DNA of 64,000 nucleotides from Agrobacterium leguminum (GCF_015704895.1 NZ_JADQWB010000005.1:248001-312000); one strand, 5' to 3'; positions 43,385-52,685 are shown, numbered from the stretch's first letter. Numbers and translations are program-made. The notes: generated by a model from the letters alone, not told the origin.

Positions 43385-45222
43385 GCGACCCGCCCCAATG
43401 GCTTCGTCGCGGCAACGAGCCACGCCCTAACCTCCTCGTCGGTGATCAAGGGAGAAAGCTTCTCCAGAACCCCGGCGTGATAGGCGTTCAGCCAGCCCAG
43501 TTCTTCATCGGTCAGGAGAGCGGCGACGACCAGCCTGCGGTCGATGGGGCACCAGGTCAGCGTTTCGAAGGAGAACATCGGCTGGTCGCCGCCGGCCACC
43601 TCCTCCGCCTCGCATACATAGATGAGGTTCTCAATGCGGATGCCGAAAGCGCCGGGCCGGTAATAACCCGGCTCATTGGACAGGATCATGCCGGGGAGAA
43701 GCTCCTGCGTCGAAAGCCGCGAAATGCGCTGCGGGCCCTCATGCACCGAAAGATACGACCCGACGCCGTGACCGGTGCCATGGGCGTAATCCGCGCCCGC
43801 CTTCCAGAGCGCGATGCGCGCCAGCGGATCGAGATCGCAACCGCGCGTTCCCTTCGGAAACCGTGCGGTGCTGATGCCGATCATGCCCTTCAGCACCAGT
43901 GTAAAGAAACGCTTCTGCTCTTCCGGAACGGCACCGATTGCGACGGTACGGGTGATATCCGTGGTGCCGTTGACATATTGCGCGCCGGAATCGACGAGGA
44001 ACATCTCGCCGTCCGCAAGCGTGCGGTCGGTATCGGTGGTGACGCGGTAATGGATGATGGCGGCATGTTCGCCGGCGCCTGAAATCGTATCGAAAGACAC
44101 GTCCTTGAGCGGGTTTTGCAGCCCCTGCCCCACCTTGACCCGAGCGGCCTCCAGCGCCTTGACTGCGGCAATTTCGGTAACGCTGCCCGGTTGCTGGCGG
44201 TCCAGCCAGCAGAGATATTCGACCATGGCCGCGCCATCCTGCACATGGGCGGCTGCCGAGCCGGCAAGCTCCGCCTTGTTCTTGCGCGCGCGCGGCAGGC
44301 GAACGGGATCGGCCTCCTCTATCAGCGAGCCGCCCGCCGCCGTGATTGCGCCGGTCAGCGCCACCGGGGTCAGATCGGCATCCACCATGACGCGGCCCTT
44401 GGCGCTGGCGATTGCATGCAGACGGTCAGCGATCTTCGACGGCGGCAATTGTGTCGAGAGCTGCGCCAGATAGGCCTCAGTCTCGATGCCGGTCTTGCGC
44501 TTGTCGAGAAAAATATCCGCCCTGCCATCGGCATAGATGATGGCGCGGGCGAGCGGGTGCGGCGTATGCGGCACGTCGTTGCCGCGAATATTGAAAATCC
44601 AGGCGATGGACGACGGATCGGTGACCAGCAGGGCATCCGCGCCCTTTGCCGAGACCGTCTCCGCCAGCGAGGCGATCTTTTCCTTCGCCAGCCTGCCGGT
44701 AAAGGCCTCGGGCTGGATGACGACGGGCTCCAGCGGCTCGGAGGGGCGATCCCGCCACAGGGCATCGAGCGGGTTCTTTTCCAGGAGAACGACCGAGCCG
44801 CCCTTGCCGGCAAGCACCTTTTCCAGCCGCTTCAACTCCGCGCCGGTGTGCAGCCACGGATCGATGCCGAGCCGGAAACCCTGTGGAGCATGCTCGGCCA
44901 GCCAGACGGAGGGCGGCGCGCCAACCAGATCGCCGCCGCTGAAGATCGATTGATCGACCTGTGACTTGAGCTGCGTCGTATAACGGCCATCGACAAAAAC
45001 CACCGCCTCCGTGCGCGTCACCAGCGCAATGCCGGCGGAACCGGTAAAGCCGGTCAGCCAGGACAGGCGCTCGGCGCATTCCGGCACATACTCCCCCTGA
45101 TATTCATCGGCGCGCGGCACCAGAAAACCGTCGATACCAAGGGCATCGAAACCGGCGCGCAGCGCCTCGACGCGGGCCTTGCCAAATTGCGGCGCGGATT
45201 TGTTTTCGAAGGTCTGGAACAT
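43381..45222 (-). CDS. Xaa-Pro aminopeptidase (M24B, aminopeptidase P)
   Basis: A 613-residue metallopeptidase with two creatinase-like N-terminal domains and a C-terminal pita-bread domain. Metal ligands are visible as DSGAQYVNGTTDITRTV (two Asp), ADYAHGTGHGVGSYLSVHEGP (His), SNEPGYYRPGAFGIRIENLI (Glu) and a last Glu in the tail. It should cleave N-terminal residues preceding proline. The start at 45222 (MFQTFENKSAP) fits the family; upstream in-frame ATGs would add residues with no homology. Confidence 0.93.
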   Translation of the reverse strand: MFQTFENKSAPQFGKARVEALRAGFDALGIDGFLVPRADEYQGEYVPECAERLSWLTGFTGSAGIALVTRTEAVVFVDGRYTTQLKSQVDQSIFSGGDLVGAPPSVWLAEHAPQGFRLGIDPWLHTGAELKRLEKVLAGKGGSVVLLEKNPLDALWRDRPSEPLEPVVIQPEAFTGRLAKEKIASLAETVSAKGADALLVTDPSSIAWIFNIRGNDVPHTPHPLARAIIYADGRADIFLDKRKTGIETEAYLAQLSTQLPPSKIADRLHAIASAKGRVMVDADLTPVALTGAITAAGGSLIEEADPVRLPRARKNKAELAGSAAAHVQDGAAMVEYLCWLDRQQPGSVTEIAAVKALEAARVKVGQGLQNPLKDVSFDTISGAGEHAAIIHYRVTTDTDRTLADGEMFLVDSGAQYVNGTTDITRTVAIGAVPEEQKRFFTLVLKGMIGISTARFPKGTRGCDLDPLARIALWKAGADYAHGTGHGVGSYLSVHEGPQRISRLSTQELLPGMILSNEPGYYRPGAFGIRIENLIYVCEAEEVAGGDQPMFSFETLTWCPIDRRLVVAALLTDEELGWLNAYHAGVLEKLSPLITDEEVRAWLVAATKPLGRVA

Positions 45223-45515
45223 GGGCGTCTTTCGGGAACTGTCATGAGAAAAGCTGCAAGGTTGCGCCGTCAAATAATTGGCGCACAACGACAATGCCAT
45301 GCGGACAAAGCCGGTTTCAAGCCATATATGACAGACCGGATTGCGGCGATAAATTGTGCAGCTTTTGCGAAATAAGTAATACTCAAGGCAAAGTGACATG
45401 CGCCAAATGCATATCTACCCTGAGATATCCCCTCTAACTAAACAAAAACACATCGCTTATCTTCAGATCAACACAGCGAGAGAGACACTCTCCTGGCAAA
45501 CAAGGATTTGAAGCA

Positions 45516-45689
45516 ATGGCAAAATCTTTCCTCCGCACCGCCTTCGATCGCGTCGTTGAAGCACGCGAGCGTCAGGTCAGCCGCCATGTCAACGCCGCCC
45601 TTCTGAACCTCGACGACAAGTCGCTCGAAGCGCTCGGCATGAACCGCGCCGATCTGCGTCGCAAGGCAAAGTCCAGCTACGTATTCTGA
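45516..45689 (+). CDS. DUF1127-like small protein (57 aa)
   Basis: A 57-residue basic protein starting MAKSFLRTAFDRVVEARERQ and ending DLRRKAKSSYVF. The LLNLDDKSLEALGMNRADL segment has the L-x-D-x-x-L-x-x-x-G-x-x-R-x-D pattern of DUF1127 proteins, which are often RNA-binding or growth-state regulators. It is followed about 90 bases on by a perfect terminator hairpin. It probably has its own promoter in the 290-base upstream gap. Confidence 0.75.
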   Translation: MAKSFLRTAFDRVVEARERQVSRHVNAALLNLDDKSLEALGMNRADLRRKAKSSYVF

Positions 45690-45781
45690 TGACGTCCGGC
45701 GCGGCGATCCTCCCTCCACCGTGCCGAACAGGAATACGTCGACCCGCTTGAGCAAGCTCCTCCCATGCTCGCGGGTTTCCA

Positions 45782-45810
45782 GGCGGCGCGAAAGCGCCGC
45801 CTTTTCTTTT
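45782..45810 (+). terminator. Strong intrinsic terminator after the DUF1127-like gene
   Basis: GGCGGCGC-GAAA-GCGCCGCC is a perfect eight-pair stem with a stable GAAA tetraloop, followed by TTTTCTTTT. Confidence 0.92.
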
Positions 45811-45835
45811 GCCCGAAAGGAATGTTGCCGCTGGT

Positions 45836-46714
45836 TCAGTCTTTGCGCAAATGCAGCGTGACCCAGCCGTTGCGCCAGATGGTGCGGACATGGGAAAGCC
45901 GGGCGCCATTATAGGCGGAAAGCACCTTCCAGCGCTGCGACGCCAGAATGCCTGACAGGATGACGGTGCCGCCGGGCGCCAGATGCGTGACGAGCTGCGG
46001 CGCCATCTTGATGAGCGGCCGTGCCAGAATATTGGCGATGATGAGATCGAACGGGCCATGCTTGCGGAAGGCGTCCGAGTGGAAGCCCGGCGCGGTCTCC
46101 AGCGCCATCCCGGAGACGATGCCGTTCAGCCGCACATTCTCCTTCGCCACTTTGACGGCGATGGGGTCGATATCCGTCGCCAGCACGGGAATGGGGCGCA
46201 TCTTGCGCACCGCAATCGCCAGAACGCCGCTACCGGTGCCGAGATCGAGTGCATTGCGCACGGTCCGCGCCCGCAGAACCTCCTCGATCATCTCAAGGCA
46301 GCCGGCCGTCGTGCCGTGATGGCCGGTGCCGAAAGCCTGTCCGGCCTCGATTTCGATTGCCAGATCGTTCGCCCGCACCTTGTCGCGATCATGGGCGCCA
46401 TGGACGATGAAGCGCCCTGCCCTGACCGGCTTCAGCCCCTCGAGCGACTTGGCGATCCAGTCGACATCCGGAACGGTCTCCTTCTCGATGACGAGATCGG
46501 GAAAGGCGGGAGCAAGCAGGGCGCTGACACGCTCGCGGAACTCTTCCTCCTGCTCGGCCATCAGATAGACCGAGGCTTCCCAGATATCGCGCTTCTCATC
46601 CACCTCGGTCGTGGCAATCGCGACATCCTCCTCGCCGAAATAGTCCGACATGAGATCGAGGATTTCACCCGCCTGGATTTCGGTCGTGGTGACGTAAAGT
46701 CGGATTTCGCTCAC
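45836..46714 (-). CDS. prmA: Ribosomal protein L11 methyltransferase
   Basis: A 292-residue AdoMet-dependent enzyme that methylates ribosomal protein L11. The N-terminal substrate-recognition domain is followed by the Rossmann fold with NALDLGTGSGVLAIAVRKM, VLATDIDPIAVKVAKENVRLN and FDLIIANILARPLI. The GHHGTT segment (FGTGHHGTTAGCLEMIEEV) is also a PrmA hallmark. The start is GTG at 46714 (VSEIRLYVTTTE); a longer in-frame ATG at 46780 is less plausible. Confidence 0.93.
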   Translation of the reverse strand: MSEIRLYVTTTEIQAGEILDLMSDYFGEEDVAIATTEVDEKRDIWEASVYLMAEQEEEFRERVSALLAPAFPDLVIEKETVPDVDWIAKSLEGLKPVRAGRFIVHGAHDRDKVRANDLAIEIEAGQAFGTGHHGTTAGCLEMIEEVLRARTVRNALDLGTGSGVLAIAVRKMRPIPVLATDIDPIAVKVAKENVRLNGIVSGMALETAPGFHSDAFRKHGPFDLIIANILARPLIKMAPQLVTHLAPGGTVILSGILASQRWKVLSAYNGARLSHVRTIWRNGWVTLHLRKD

Positions 46715-46808
46715 GGCGGGCTGCTTTCTCTGGATGAGGTTATTGTTCTTGCCTTTGCCACAAAACCTCGGCCAGTCCAATAAGCCCGGCGCAATTATGC
46801 CGCCTCTA

Positions 46809-47408
46809 TCAGCCCTTCAGAAGATTCTGGAGCTTCTGCTCGGCGACTTCCGGGTTTTCGCCATAAGCAATGGTGCCGGAAAAACGGCCATTGGCATCGA
46901 GCAGGATGACGGACGCCGTGTGATCCATGGTGTAATCGCCATTCGGATCCTTCTCGTCCACCGGCACCTTCTTGGCATAGATGCGGTAGCCCTTCAGCGT
47001 TTCGGCGATCTTGTCCGCCGGGCCGGTGATGCCGGTGATGCGCTTCGAGACGTTGGAGACATATTGCTGCATGATTTCAGGCGTATCCCGCTCGGGATCG
47101 ACGGAGACGAAATAGGCCTGCAACTTGTCGCCGGCCGGGTCCACCTTCTCCATCCAGCCGTTCAGCTCGAAAAGGGTTGTCGGGCAAACTTCCGGGCAAT
47201 GGGTGAAACCGAAGAACAGCGCTGTCGGCTTGCCCTGAAAGGCCTTTTCGGTGATCGGCTGGCCGTTTTGCGCCGTGAGTTGGAAGGGCACGCCATAGGC
47301 CGTCTCCACCATTTCATTACGCGTCTTCGTCATTTCGATCGTCAACCAGCTGACGACACCGGCGAGAACGAGCACGACAGCCCACAATACGATGCGAATA
47401 TTTCTCAT
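46809..47408 (-). CDS. SCO1/SenC-family copper chaperone-like protein
   Basis: A 199-residue protein with an N-terminal membrane anchor (VLWAVVLVLAGVVSWLTI) and a thioredoxin fold. The copper-binding CxxxC is in FTHCPEVCPTTLFELNG, with the third ligand, His, in DHTASVILLDANGRF. It delivers copper to the CuA site of cytochrome c oxidase or keeps it reduced. It stands alone here, followed on the same strand by prmA after about 94 bases. Confidence 0.92.
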   Translation of the reverse strand: MRNIRIVLWAVVLVLAGVVSWLTIEMTKTRNEMVETAYGVPFQLTAQNGQPITEKAFQGKPTALFFGFTHCPEVCPTTLFELNGWMEKVDPAGDKLQAYFVSVDPERDTPEIMQQYVSNVSKRITGITGPADKIAETLKGYRIYAKKVPVDEKDPNGDYTMDHTASVILLDANGRFSGTIAYGENPEVAEQKLQNLLKG

Positions 47409-47549
47409 TGTCCAATCCTACCCCGAAAGCCGGCGGCATATCGCAGGCCCTGGCAGACAGATAACGAAAGGCGACGGGGACGGCAAATCAACTGGGCGTA
47501 TTTGCGGGAACCGCGCTGATTTGTCACAAATCCGCAGCCGGAAAACGCG

Positions 47550-47708
47550 TCACAGGCACCAGGCGATGCCGCTCTGTACCGTGGACAGGAAAATATCCGT
47601 GCCGTGCCGCACCCAGCCGTCAAAGGCAAGAAGCACGATGGCAAGCGAGGCCACAGCGGCAAGACTAGCCAGAATAAACTTCAGCGGATGGGAAACGAGC
47701 GCGTTCAT
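47550..47708 (-). CDS. Small single-pass membrane protein (52 aa)
   Basis: A 52-residue protein, MNALVSHPLKFILASLAA at the start, with one helix of about 22 residues and a short periplasmic end DIFLSTVQSGIAWCL. It lies upstream of the SCO1-like gene on the same strand. No homologous family is recognised. Longer in-frame starts up to 47888 exist but would add low-complexity sequence. Confidence 0.5.
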   Translation of the reverse strand: MNALVSHPLKFILASLAAVASLAIVLLAFDGWVRHGTDIFLSTVQSGIAWCL

Positions 47709-47933
47709 ATGCCTATCATAACCTGTTTGCGTGAGCGCGAAAACCGCCAAAATACTGGGTTTTGCCGGCGCGGCAGCAGCAATTGTTAGGGAAAGTTTAA
47801 AATCTTGCTGTGCATTATGACCATAGCGGTTTTTAAGCCTCGACATGATGTCTCCCGGTCCATTCTCCGGCCACCGCATAAAGCTCAATCCTGCGCGGGC
47901 CTGTTAGAGAGCCATCAGAGGAAACCTGCCGTC

Positions 47934-48401
47934 ATGTCCAACGCCATCAAGCAATCCGGCGCATATCTCGAAATCGTTTCCTTCCATCTGGGCGATCAGG
48001 AATTCTGCATCGACATCATGGCGATCCGCGAAATCCGCGGCTGGGCGCCGGTTACCCCGATGCCGCACACCCCGCCTTATGTTCTCGGCCTCATCAACCT
48101 GCGCGGCGCCGTCATTCCCGTCATCGACATGGCCGGCCGCCTCGGCATGAAGATGACCGAACCGTCCGAACGCTCCGCCATCATCGTCACCGATATCGGC
48201 GGCAAGCTGGTCGGCCTCCTGGTGGAACAGGTCTCCGACATGATGACCATCCGCTCCGAAGACCTGCAGCCCGCGCCCGATATCATTCCGGAAGAGCAGC
48301 GCAGCTTCTGCCGCGGCATCGTGGCGCTGGAAAAGAGCATGGTCTGCTTCCTCAACCTCGACACCGTGATTGCCGACGAGCTGGCGCGCGAAGCGGCCTG
48401 A
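47934..48401 (+). CDS. cheW: Chemotaxis coupling protein CheW
   Basis: A 155-residue SH3-like coupling protein. The core is LEIVSFHLGDQEFCIDIMAIREIRG, PYVLGLINLRGAVIPVIDMAGRLGM and GLLVEQVSDMMTIRSEDLQ. It links chemoreceptors to the kinase CheA at the membrane. AGAGGA lies about eleven bases before the ATG at 47934. No cheA or receptor gene is adjacent, so this copy is an orphan that must act with a chemotaxis cluster elsewhere. Confidence 0.93.
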   Translation: MSNAIKQSGAYLEIVSFHLGDQEFCIDIMAIREIRGWAPVTPMPHTPPYVLGLINLRGAVIPVIDMAGRLGMKMTEPSERSAIIVTDIGGKLVGLLVEQVSDMMTIRSEDLQPAPDIIPEEQRSFCRGIVALEKSMVCFLNLDTVIADELAREAA

Positions 48402-48503
48402 TTAAGCCGGCTCTTGCCTCTCGATAAGATTTGGAGCGCCTAGCGCCAGCGCCGTCGAAGCGGCGCGGGTTGCATAGTCTGGCAGTCCCGTTTCAGAGGT
48501 ACT

Positions 48504-48617
48504 CCGTCACCCCGGGCCTGATCCGGGGTCCAGCGCGATCAAGTCCTTGATCGCGAAAGACTCTTTCACGGCGCAGACGCGCCGTGGCTGGATGCCGGAT
48601 CAAGTCCGGCATGACGG
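48504..48617. repeat. Palindromic MITE-like intergenic element
   Basis: The 114-base element is an imperfect inverted repeat. The left end (CCGTCAC...GGTCCAGC) matches the reverse complement of the right end (GCTGGATGCC...ATGACGG) over about 31 bases. Inside are four smaller stems: 48510-48528, 48535-48554, 48567-48586 and 48592-48612. It lies in the 234-base gap between cheW and creA. This composition resembles RIME/palindromic repeats of rhizobia. Confidence 0.75.
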
Positions 48618-48635
48618 ACAGGGTCGGACAAAATC

Positions 48636-49127
48636 TTACGGCTTGCCCTTTTGCCATGTGACCTGCTGGTTATAAAGCGGCACCGTGGAAATCGCCATCT
48701 TGGCCGAGCCGTCGGTCAGTTCCCGCGCATGCACCAGATAGATCAGCGTGTCATTGGCCTTGTCATAGACGCGGCTGACGACGAGTTTCTTCCAGACCAG
48801 CGACATGCCCTGCCGGAACACCTCTTCCCCGCCCTTCGACAGATCGATATCGCCGATCTCCACCGGTCCCGTCTGGCTGCAGGAAATGGCGTTGTTGGAA
48901 GGGTCTTCGAACCAGTTGCCGTTCTTCAGCCGGTCGATGACGCCGCGCTCGAAATAGGTCACATGGCAGGTCACGCCCTTGATCTTCGGATCGGCGATCG
49001 CCTCGATGACGATATCGTTGCCGATCCAGTCGACGCCGACCTCTCCCACCACCTGCGAATGCGCCGCTGTCACCGGAAGCAATGCCAGAAAGCCCGCAAA
49101 CAAACCCGACAGAGTTTTCATCGTCAT
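48636..49127 (-). CDS. creA: CreA family periplasmic protein
   Basis: A 163-residue exported protein: signal peptide (LSGLFAGFLALLPVTAAHSQ), then VGEVGVDWIGNDIVIEAIADPKIKGVTCHVTYF and DPSNNAISCSQTGPV, with two conserved Cys residues. This is the CreA family. Its role is unknown, though it is conserved in many Gram-negatives. GGAG lies eight bases before the ATG at 49127. Confidence 0.88.
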   Translation of the reverse strand: MTMKTLSGLFAGFLALLPVTAAHSQVVGEVGVDWIGNDIVIEAIADPKIKGVTCHVTYFERGVIDRLKNGNWFEDPSNNAISCSQTGPVEIGDIDLSKGGEEVFRQGMSLVWKKLVVSRVYDKANDTLIYLVHARELTDGSAKMAISTVPLYNQQVTWQKGKP

Positions 49128-49173
49128 CGCATCTTCTCCGTTACGCTGCTTCAAACATAAGTGCGCGGAACGG

Positions 49174-49803
49174 TTACGCAACCCGGGAGACGGCGCGTTT
49201 TTTCATGCTGCAGGGCTGGTAACCGGTGGAGGTGAGACGCCCCGCGACCATGCCGATCTTTTCCGGCAGCTCGCGGACATGGGCAACGCGCAAGGCCTTG
49301 GCCGCCGCAATCGAAGCGGCCGCGCAGACGACGGCATCCTCGGCGGCATTGTGATGCACGAAACGCAGCTGGAGATGATGGGCGATGACATTCAGCTTGT
49401 GCGAGGCCAGATTGGGCCAGACATGCCGGGCGATCTTGACGCTGCACAGATAGGAAAGATCGGGATAGGACTGCCGGTATTTATCGAAAGACGCCCGCAT
49501 GACGCTGAAATCGAAGGCGGCATTATGGGCGATCATGGTGGCGCCGTGGAAGTCGTCGATGAACTCCTCCATCACCTCGGGAAATTCCGGCGCATCTTCG
49601 ACATCGGCCGGGCGGATGCCATGCACGGCGATGTTAAAGGGCGAAAACCGCATGTCCTTCGGCCGGATCAGCCGTTCCTCGACGCGAACGATCTCGCCGC
49701 CCTCTATCCACGCAAGTCCGACGGAGCAGGCGCTGCCCCGTTCCTCATTGGCGGTCTCGAAATCGATGGCGATGGTTTTCAAGAGTGATTCCCGTTGTTT
49801 CAT
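49174..49803 (-). CDS. 3'-5' exonuclease (DnaQ-like, DEDDh)
   Basis: A 209-residue exonuclease. Exo I is TIAIDFETANEERGSACSVGLAWI (D, E), Exo II is IAHNAAFDFSVMRASF (D), and Exo III is FVHHNAAEDAVVCAAASI (H, D), giving the full DEDDh set. It probably trims DNA or RNA 3' ends; it is not the polymerase subunit DnaQ itself. It is a lone gene between creA and a LysR gene. Confidence 0.88.
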   Translation of the reverse strand: MKQRESLLKTIAIDFETANEERGSACSVGLAWIEGGEIVRVEERLIRPKDMRFSPFNIAVHGIRPADVEDAPEFPEVMEEFIDDFHGATMIAHNAAFDFSVMRASFDKYRQSYPDLSYLCSVKIARHVWPNLASHKLNVIAHHLQLRFVHHNAAEDAVVCAAASIAAAKALRVAHVRELPEKIGMVAGRLTSTGYQPCSMKKRAVSRVA

Positions 49804-49825
49804 TCCGGCATAAACCGGATTGACG

Positions 49826-50728
49826 TCAAAGAGAACCGGCCTCGGCAGAACCCGCTTCCGAAAGCATCCAGTCGATGAGCGTCACCAGATCGGGATTATC
49901 AAGCATACGACGCGGATAAACGAGGAAATAGGCGAGCGTGCTGGCCATGTCCTTGCCGAAGGGCGCAATCAATGCGCCTTCCGCAAGCTCGCGGGAAACC
50001 AGCGAACGCCGGGTCAGCGCAATGCCGTGCCCGGCCTTGGCCGCATCCAGCGCACCGTTGCTGTCGATGAAGACGGTGCCGCCGGAGGCATCCACGTCCG
50101 ATGCTCCCGCCGCCTCCAGCCAGCGTCGCCATTCATTGCGGTTTTCATCGTGCAGAAGCGGAATGGATTTCAGGTCCCCCGCCTCCTGGAGCGGCCCATA
50201 TTTCTCCAGAAGCTGCGGCGAACAGACCGGCAGAGTGCTGTCATCGATGAAGCGAATGCTCTCCAGCCCTTCATACCGACCGAACCCGTGCCGTACCGCC
50301 AGATCGACATCGTCCCTCGAAAAATCCACCAGCCGGTTCGTCACGCTGATGCGGACATCCACCTGCGGATGTTGCTGTTGGAAGGCAGGCAATCGCGGCA
50401 TCAGCCATTGCACGGCAAAGGTCGGCGTGCAGCTCAGCGTCAGAACCGTGATCTCGGAGCGCGCCGTCAGTTCCGCCGTCGCCTCGCGCATCATCCGGAA
50501 GGCGGTGCGAAGCGCCCCGTAATAACGCTCCCCTTCGCGCGTCAGCTGGATGCTGCGCGGCTTGCGGAAAAACAATTGCACGCCAAGCCGCGCCTCCAGC
50601 TCCCGGATTTGCAGGCTGACGGCACCGGGCGTGACATTCAACTCATTGGAAGCAAGCGTGACGCTGCGATACCGCGCTGCGGCCTCGAAAGCCTGCAACC
50701 CTTTCAAAGAAGGAAGTTCGACTGCCAT
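49826..50728 (-). CDS. LysR-type transcriptional regulator (GcvA-like)
   Basis: A 300-residue regulator. The N-terminal winged helix is LKGLQAFEAAARYRSVTLASNELNVTPGAVSLQIRELEARLGVQLF, followed by the co-inducer domain (SEITVLTLSCTPTFAVQWLMPRL, the GcvA/AmpR-like pattern). It is divergent from an EamA transporter gene across about 197 bases, the typical arrangement for a LysR regulator and its target. Confidence 0.92.
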   Translation of the reverse strand: MAVELPSLKGLQAFEAAARYRSVTLASNELNVTPGAVSLQIRELEARLGVQLFFRKPRSIQLTREGERYYGALRTAFRMMREATAELTARSEITVLTLSCTPTFAVQWLMPRLPAFQQQHPQVDVRISVTNRLVDFSRDDVDLAVRHGFGRYEGLESIRFIDDSTLPVCSPQLLEKYGPLQEAGDLKSIPLLHDENRNEWRRWLEAAGASDVDASGGTVFIDSNGALDAAKAGHGIALTRRSLVSRELAEGALIAPFGKDMASTLAYFLVYPRRMLDNPDLVTLIDWMLSEAGSAEAGSL

Positions 50729-50925
50729 GATTTAGCTCATCTCAATTATCGAACGAGAAACAATCGTTTGAAAACACCATAAAACAGAGAGTAAATAGAC
50801 GCAACAAGACCTGAAACGCAGTTAAAACCACCCATCTCCAGTTTGAGCCAAACTCAACCTATATCGGGTGGATGGCGGCGAGCCCACCTGCGATCATGTC
50901 GATACTCATGCTTTGGGAGATGACG

Positions 50926-51852
50926 ATGGCGATACAGAAACAGATGGATGCCGGTGAATGGGCGATGCTCGTCGCGCTTTCGCTTCTGTGGGGCGGATCG
51001 TTCTTTTTCATCGGTGTCGCCGTCAAGGAACTGCCGCCCGTCACCATCGTCACGCTGCGCGTCAGCCTGGCGGCAATCGCGCTTCTCATCGTCTGCCGCA
51101 TCATGGGCCTTCGCCTGCCGCGTGAATGGGCGGTGTGGCGCGCCTTTTTCGGCATGGGCCTGCTCAACAACATCATCCCCTTCTGCCTGATCGTCTGGGG
51201 TCAGACCCATATTGCCAGCGGACTAGCCTCAATCCTCAATGCCACCACGCCTCTCTTCACCGTCATCGTCGCCCATTTTCTCACCGCCGACGAGAAGATG
51301 ACCGGCAACAAACTCACCGGCGTGTTGATCGGCTTTGCCGGCGTGGCGACCATGATCGGCCCGGCCGCCTTCACTGGCTCATCCGGCCTCTGGGGCCAGA
51401 TCGCCATTCTCGGCGCGGCCATCTCCTATTCCTTCGCGGGCATATTCGGCCGCCGTTTCAAAGCCATGGGCGTGCTGCCGCTGATGACCGCCACCGGCCA
51501 GATTTCGTCGTCGACATTGATGCTCATCCCGGCCGCCCTTCTCATCGATAAACCATGGACGCTCGCCATGCCGGGCCTCGGCACCTGGGGCGCGCTTGTC
51601 GGCATCGCCCTCTTGTCGACAGCGCTCGCCTACCTGATCTTCTTCCGCATCCTCGCCAGCGCCGGCGCCACCAACCTCGCCCTCGTTACCTTCCTCATTC
51701 CCGTCAGCGCCATCCTGCTCGGTTCGCTGCTTCTCGGCGAGCAGCTGGAGATGAAGCACTTCGCCGGCATGGCAATGATCGCCGCCGGTCTTGCCGCGAT
51801 CGACGGCAGGCTGCTTTCCAGATGGCGTCAGCCCCGCGCCAGGCCGCAGTGA
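50926..51852 (+). CDS. EamA/DMT-family transporter, probable LysR target
   Basis: A 308-residue inner-membrane protein with ten helices and two EamA repeats (LSLLWGGSFFFIGVAVKELPPVTIVTLRVSLAA and LALVTFLIPVSAILLGSLLLGEQL). The start at 50926 is chosen because GGGAG ends six bases upstream. It is divergent from the LysR gene, so regulation by that protein is likely. It probably exports a small metabolite. Confidence 0.9.
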   Translation: MAIQKQMDAGEWAMLVALSLLWGGSFFFIGVAVKELPPVTIVTLRVSLAAIALLIVCRIMGLRLPREWAVWRAFFGMGLLNNIIPFCLIVWGQTHIASGLASILNATTPLFTVIVAHFLTADEKMTGNKLTGVLIGFAGVATMIGPAAFTGSSGLWGQIAILGAAISYSFAGIFGRRFKAMGVLPLMTATGQISSSTLMLIPAALLIDKPWTLAMPGLGTWGALVGIALLSTALAYLIFFRILASAGATNLALVTFLIPVSAILLGSLLLGEQLEMKHFAGMAMIAAGLAAIDGRLLSRWRQPRARPQ

Positions 51853-52074
51853 CGGCAGGAGAGCTGAGGCCGCTCCGACAAAAGGTGGCCTCACGTTCCT
51901 CGTCCTGAAATTTCCGGGACTGAACGTAGCCTTGCCGTCTTGACGCTGAGCGACGCCTCTGGCCTTATGCCCGCCATGATCGGTTCTGCTATCCATATGC
52001 ACCTCACCGCAACCATTCGCCCCGCAGGGCGTGTGGCGGTATCGGCGCGTTAGTCAGTCGGTCATCCCGTCCAC

Positions 52075-52099
52075 CACCCTGCCGCATATTGGCAGGGTG
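52075..52099. terminator. Inverted repeat before the GNAT gene (possible weak terminator)
   Basis: CACCCTGCC-GCATATT-GGCAGGGTG is a perfect nine-pair stem with a seven-base loop in the 292-base gap between the EamA and GNAT genes. No clear T-run follows, so termination is uncertain and a regulatory role cannot be excluded. Nothing else was recognised in the gap. Confidence 0.3.
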
Positions 52100-52144
52100 C
52101 GGTGTTTCCGCTCTGCCTCGGCTGAAAAACGAAGGAGAGCAGAC

Positions 52145-52681
52145 ATGCCGGATTTCGATATTTCCCCGCCACTCGACCCCGACGCGCGCTGGCCCGAAGG
52201 CCTATGCATTCGCGCACGCACGCCGGCAGATGCGCCGGGGATAACAGCACTGCACAATATGGCCGGATATCGCTACGGGACGCTGCGCTGGCCGCATCAC
52301 ACTCCGGAAGATATTCGCAAGGGGATCGAAACCCAGCCGGCCAACAGCTTTGCGCTGATCGCCATCCTCGACGGCAAGATCGTCGGCGATATCGGCCTGA
52401 CACGCCACAGCAACCGCCGGGCGCATGCGGGCAGCATCGGCATGGGCGTCCATGACGCCTATAAGGGACGCGGTATCGGCAGCGCCATGATCGGCGAAAT
52501 CCTCGCCATAGCCGATCGCTGGCTGGACCTCAAACGGATCGAACTGACCGTTTTCACGGACAATGAACCGGCGCTGGCGCTTTATCGCAAATTCGGCTTC
52601 GAGGTCGAGGGACACCTCAAATCCTTCGCCTTCCGCGACGGCGAGTATATCGATGCCTATTGCATGGCGCGTCTGCGATAG
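52145..52681 (+). CDS. GNAT-family N-acetyltransferase (PhnO/RimI-like)
   Basis: A 178-residue acetyltransferase. IRARTPADAPGITALHNMAGY starts the fold, and GMGVHDAYKGRGIGSAMIGEILAIA holds the acetyl-CoA-binding R/Q-G-x-G-x-G motif. The end is LTVFTDNEPALALYRKFGFEVEG. AAGGAG lies eight bases before the ATG at 52145. The substrate is unknown. Confidence 0.9.
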   Translation: MPDFDISPPLDPDARWPEGLCIRARTPADAPGITALHNMAGYRYGTLRWPHHTPEDIRKGIETQPANSFALIAILDGKIVGDIGLTRHSNRRAHAGSIGMGVHDAYKGRGIGSAMIGEILAIADRWLDLKRIELTVFTDNEPALALYRKFGFEVEGHLKSFAFRDGEYIDAYCMARLR

Positions 52682-52685
52682 CGGT

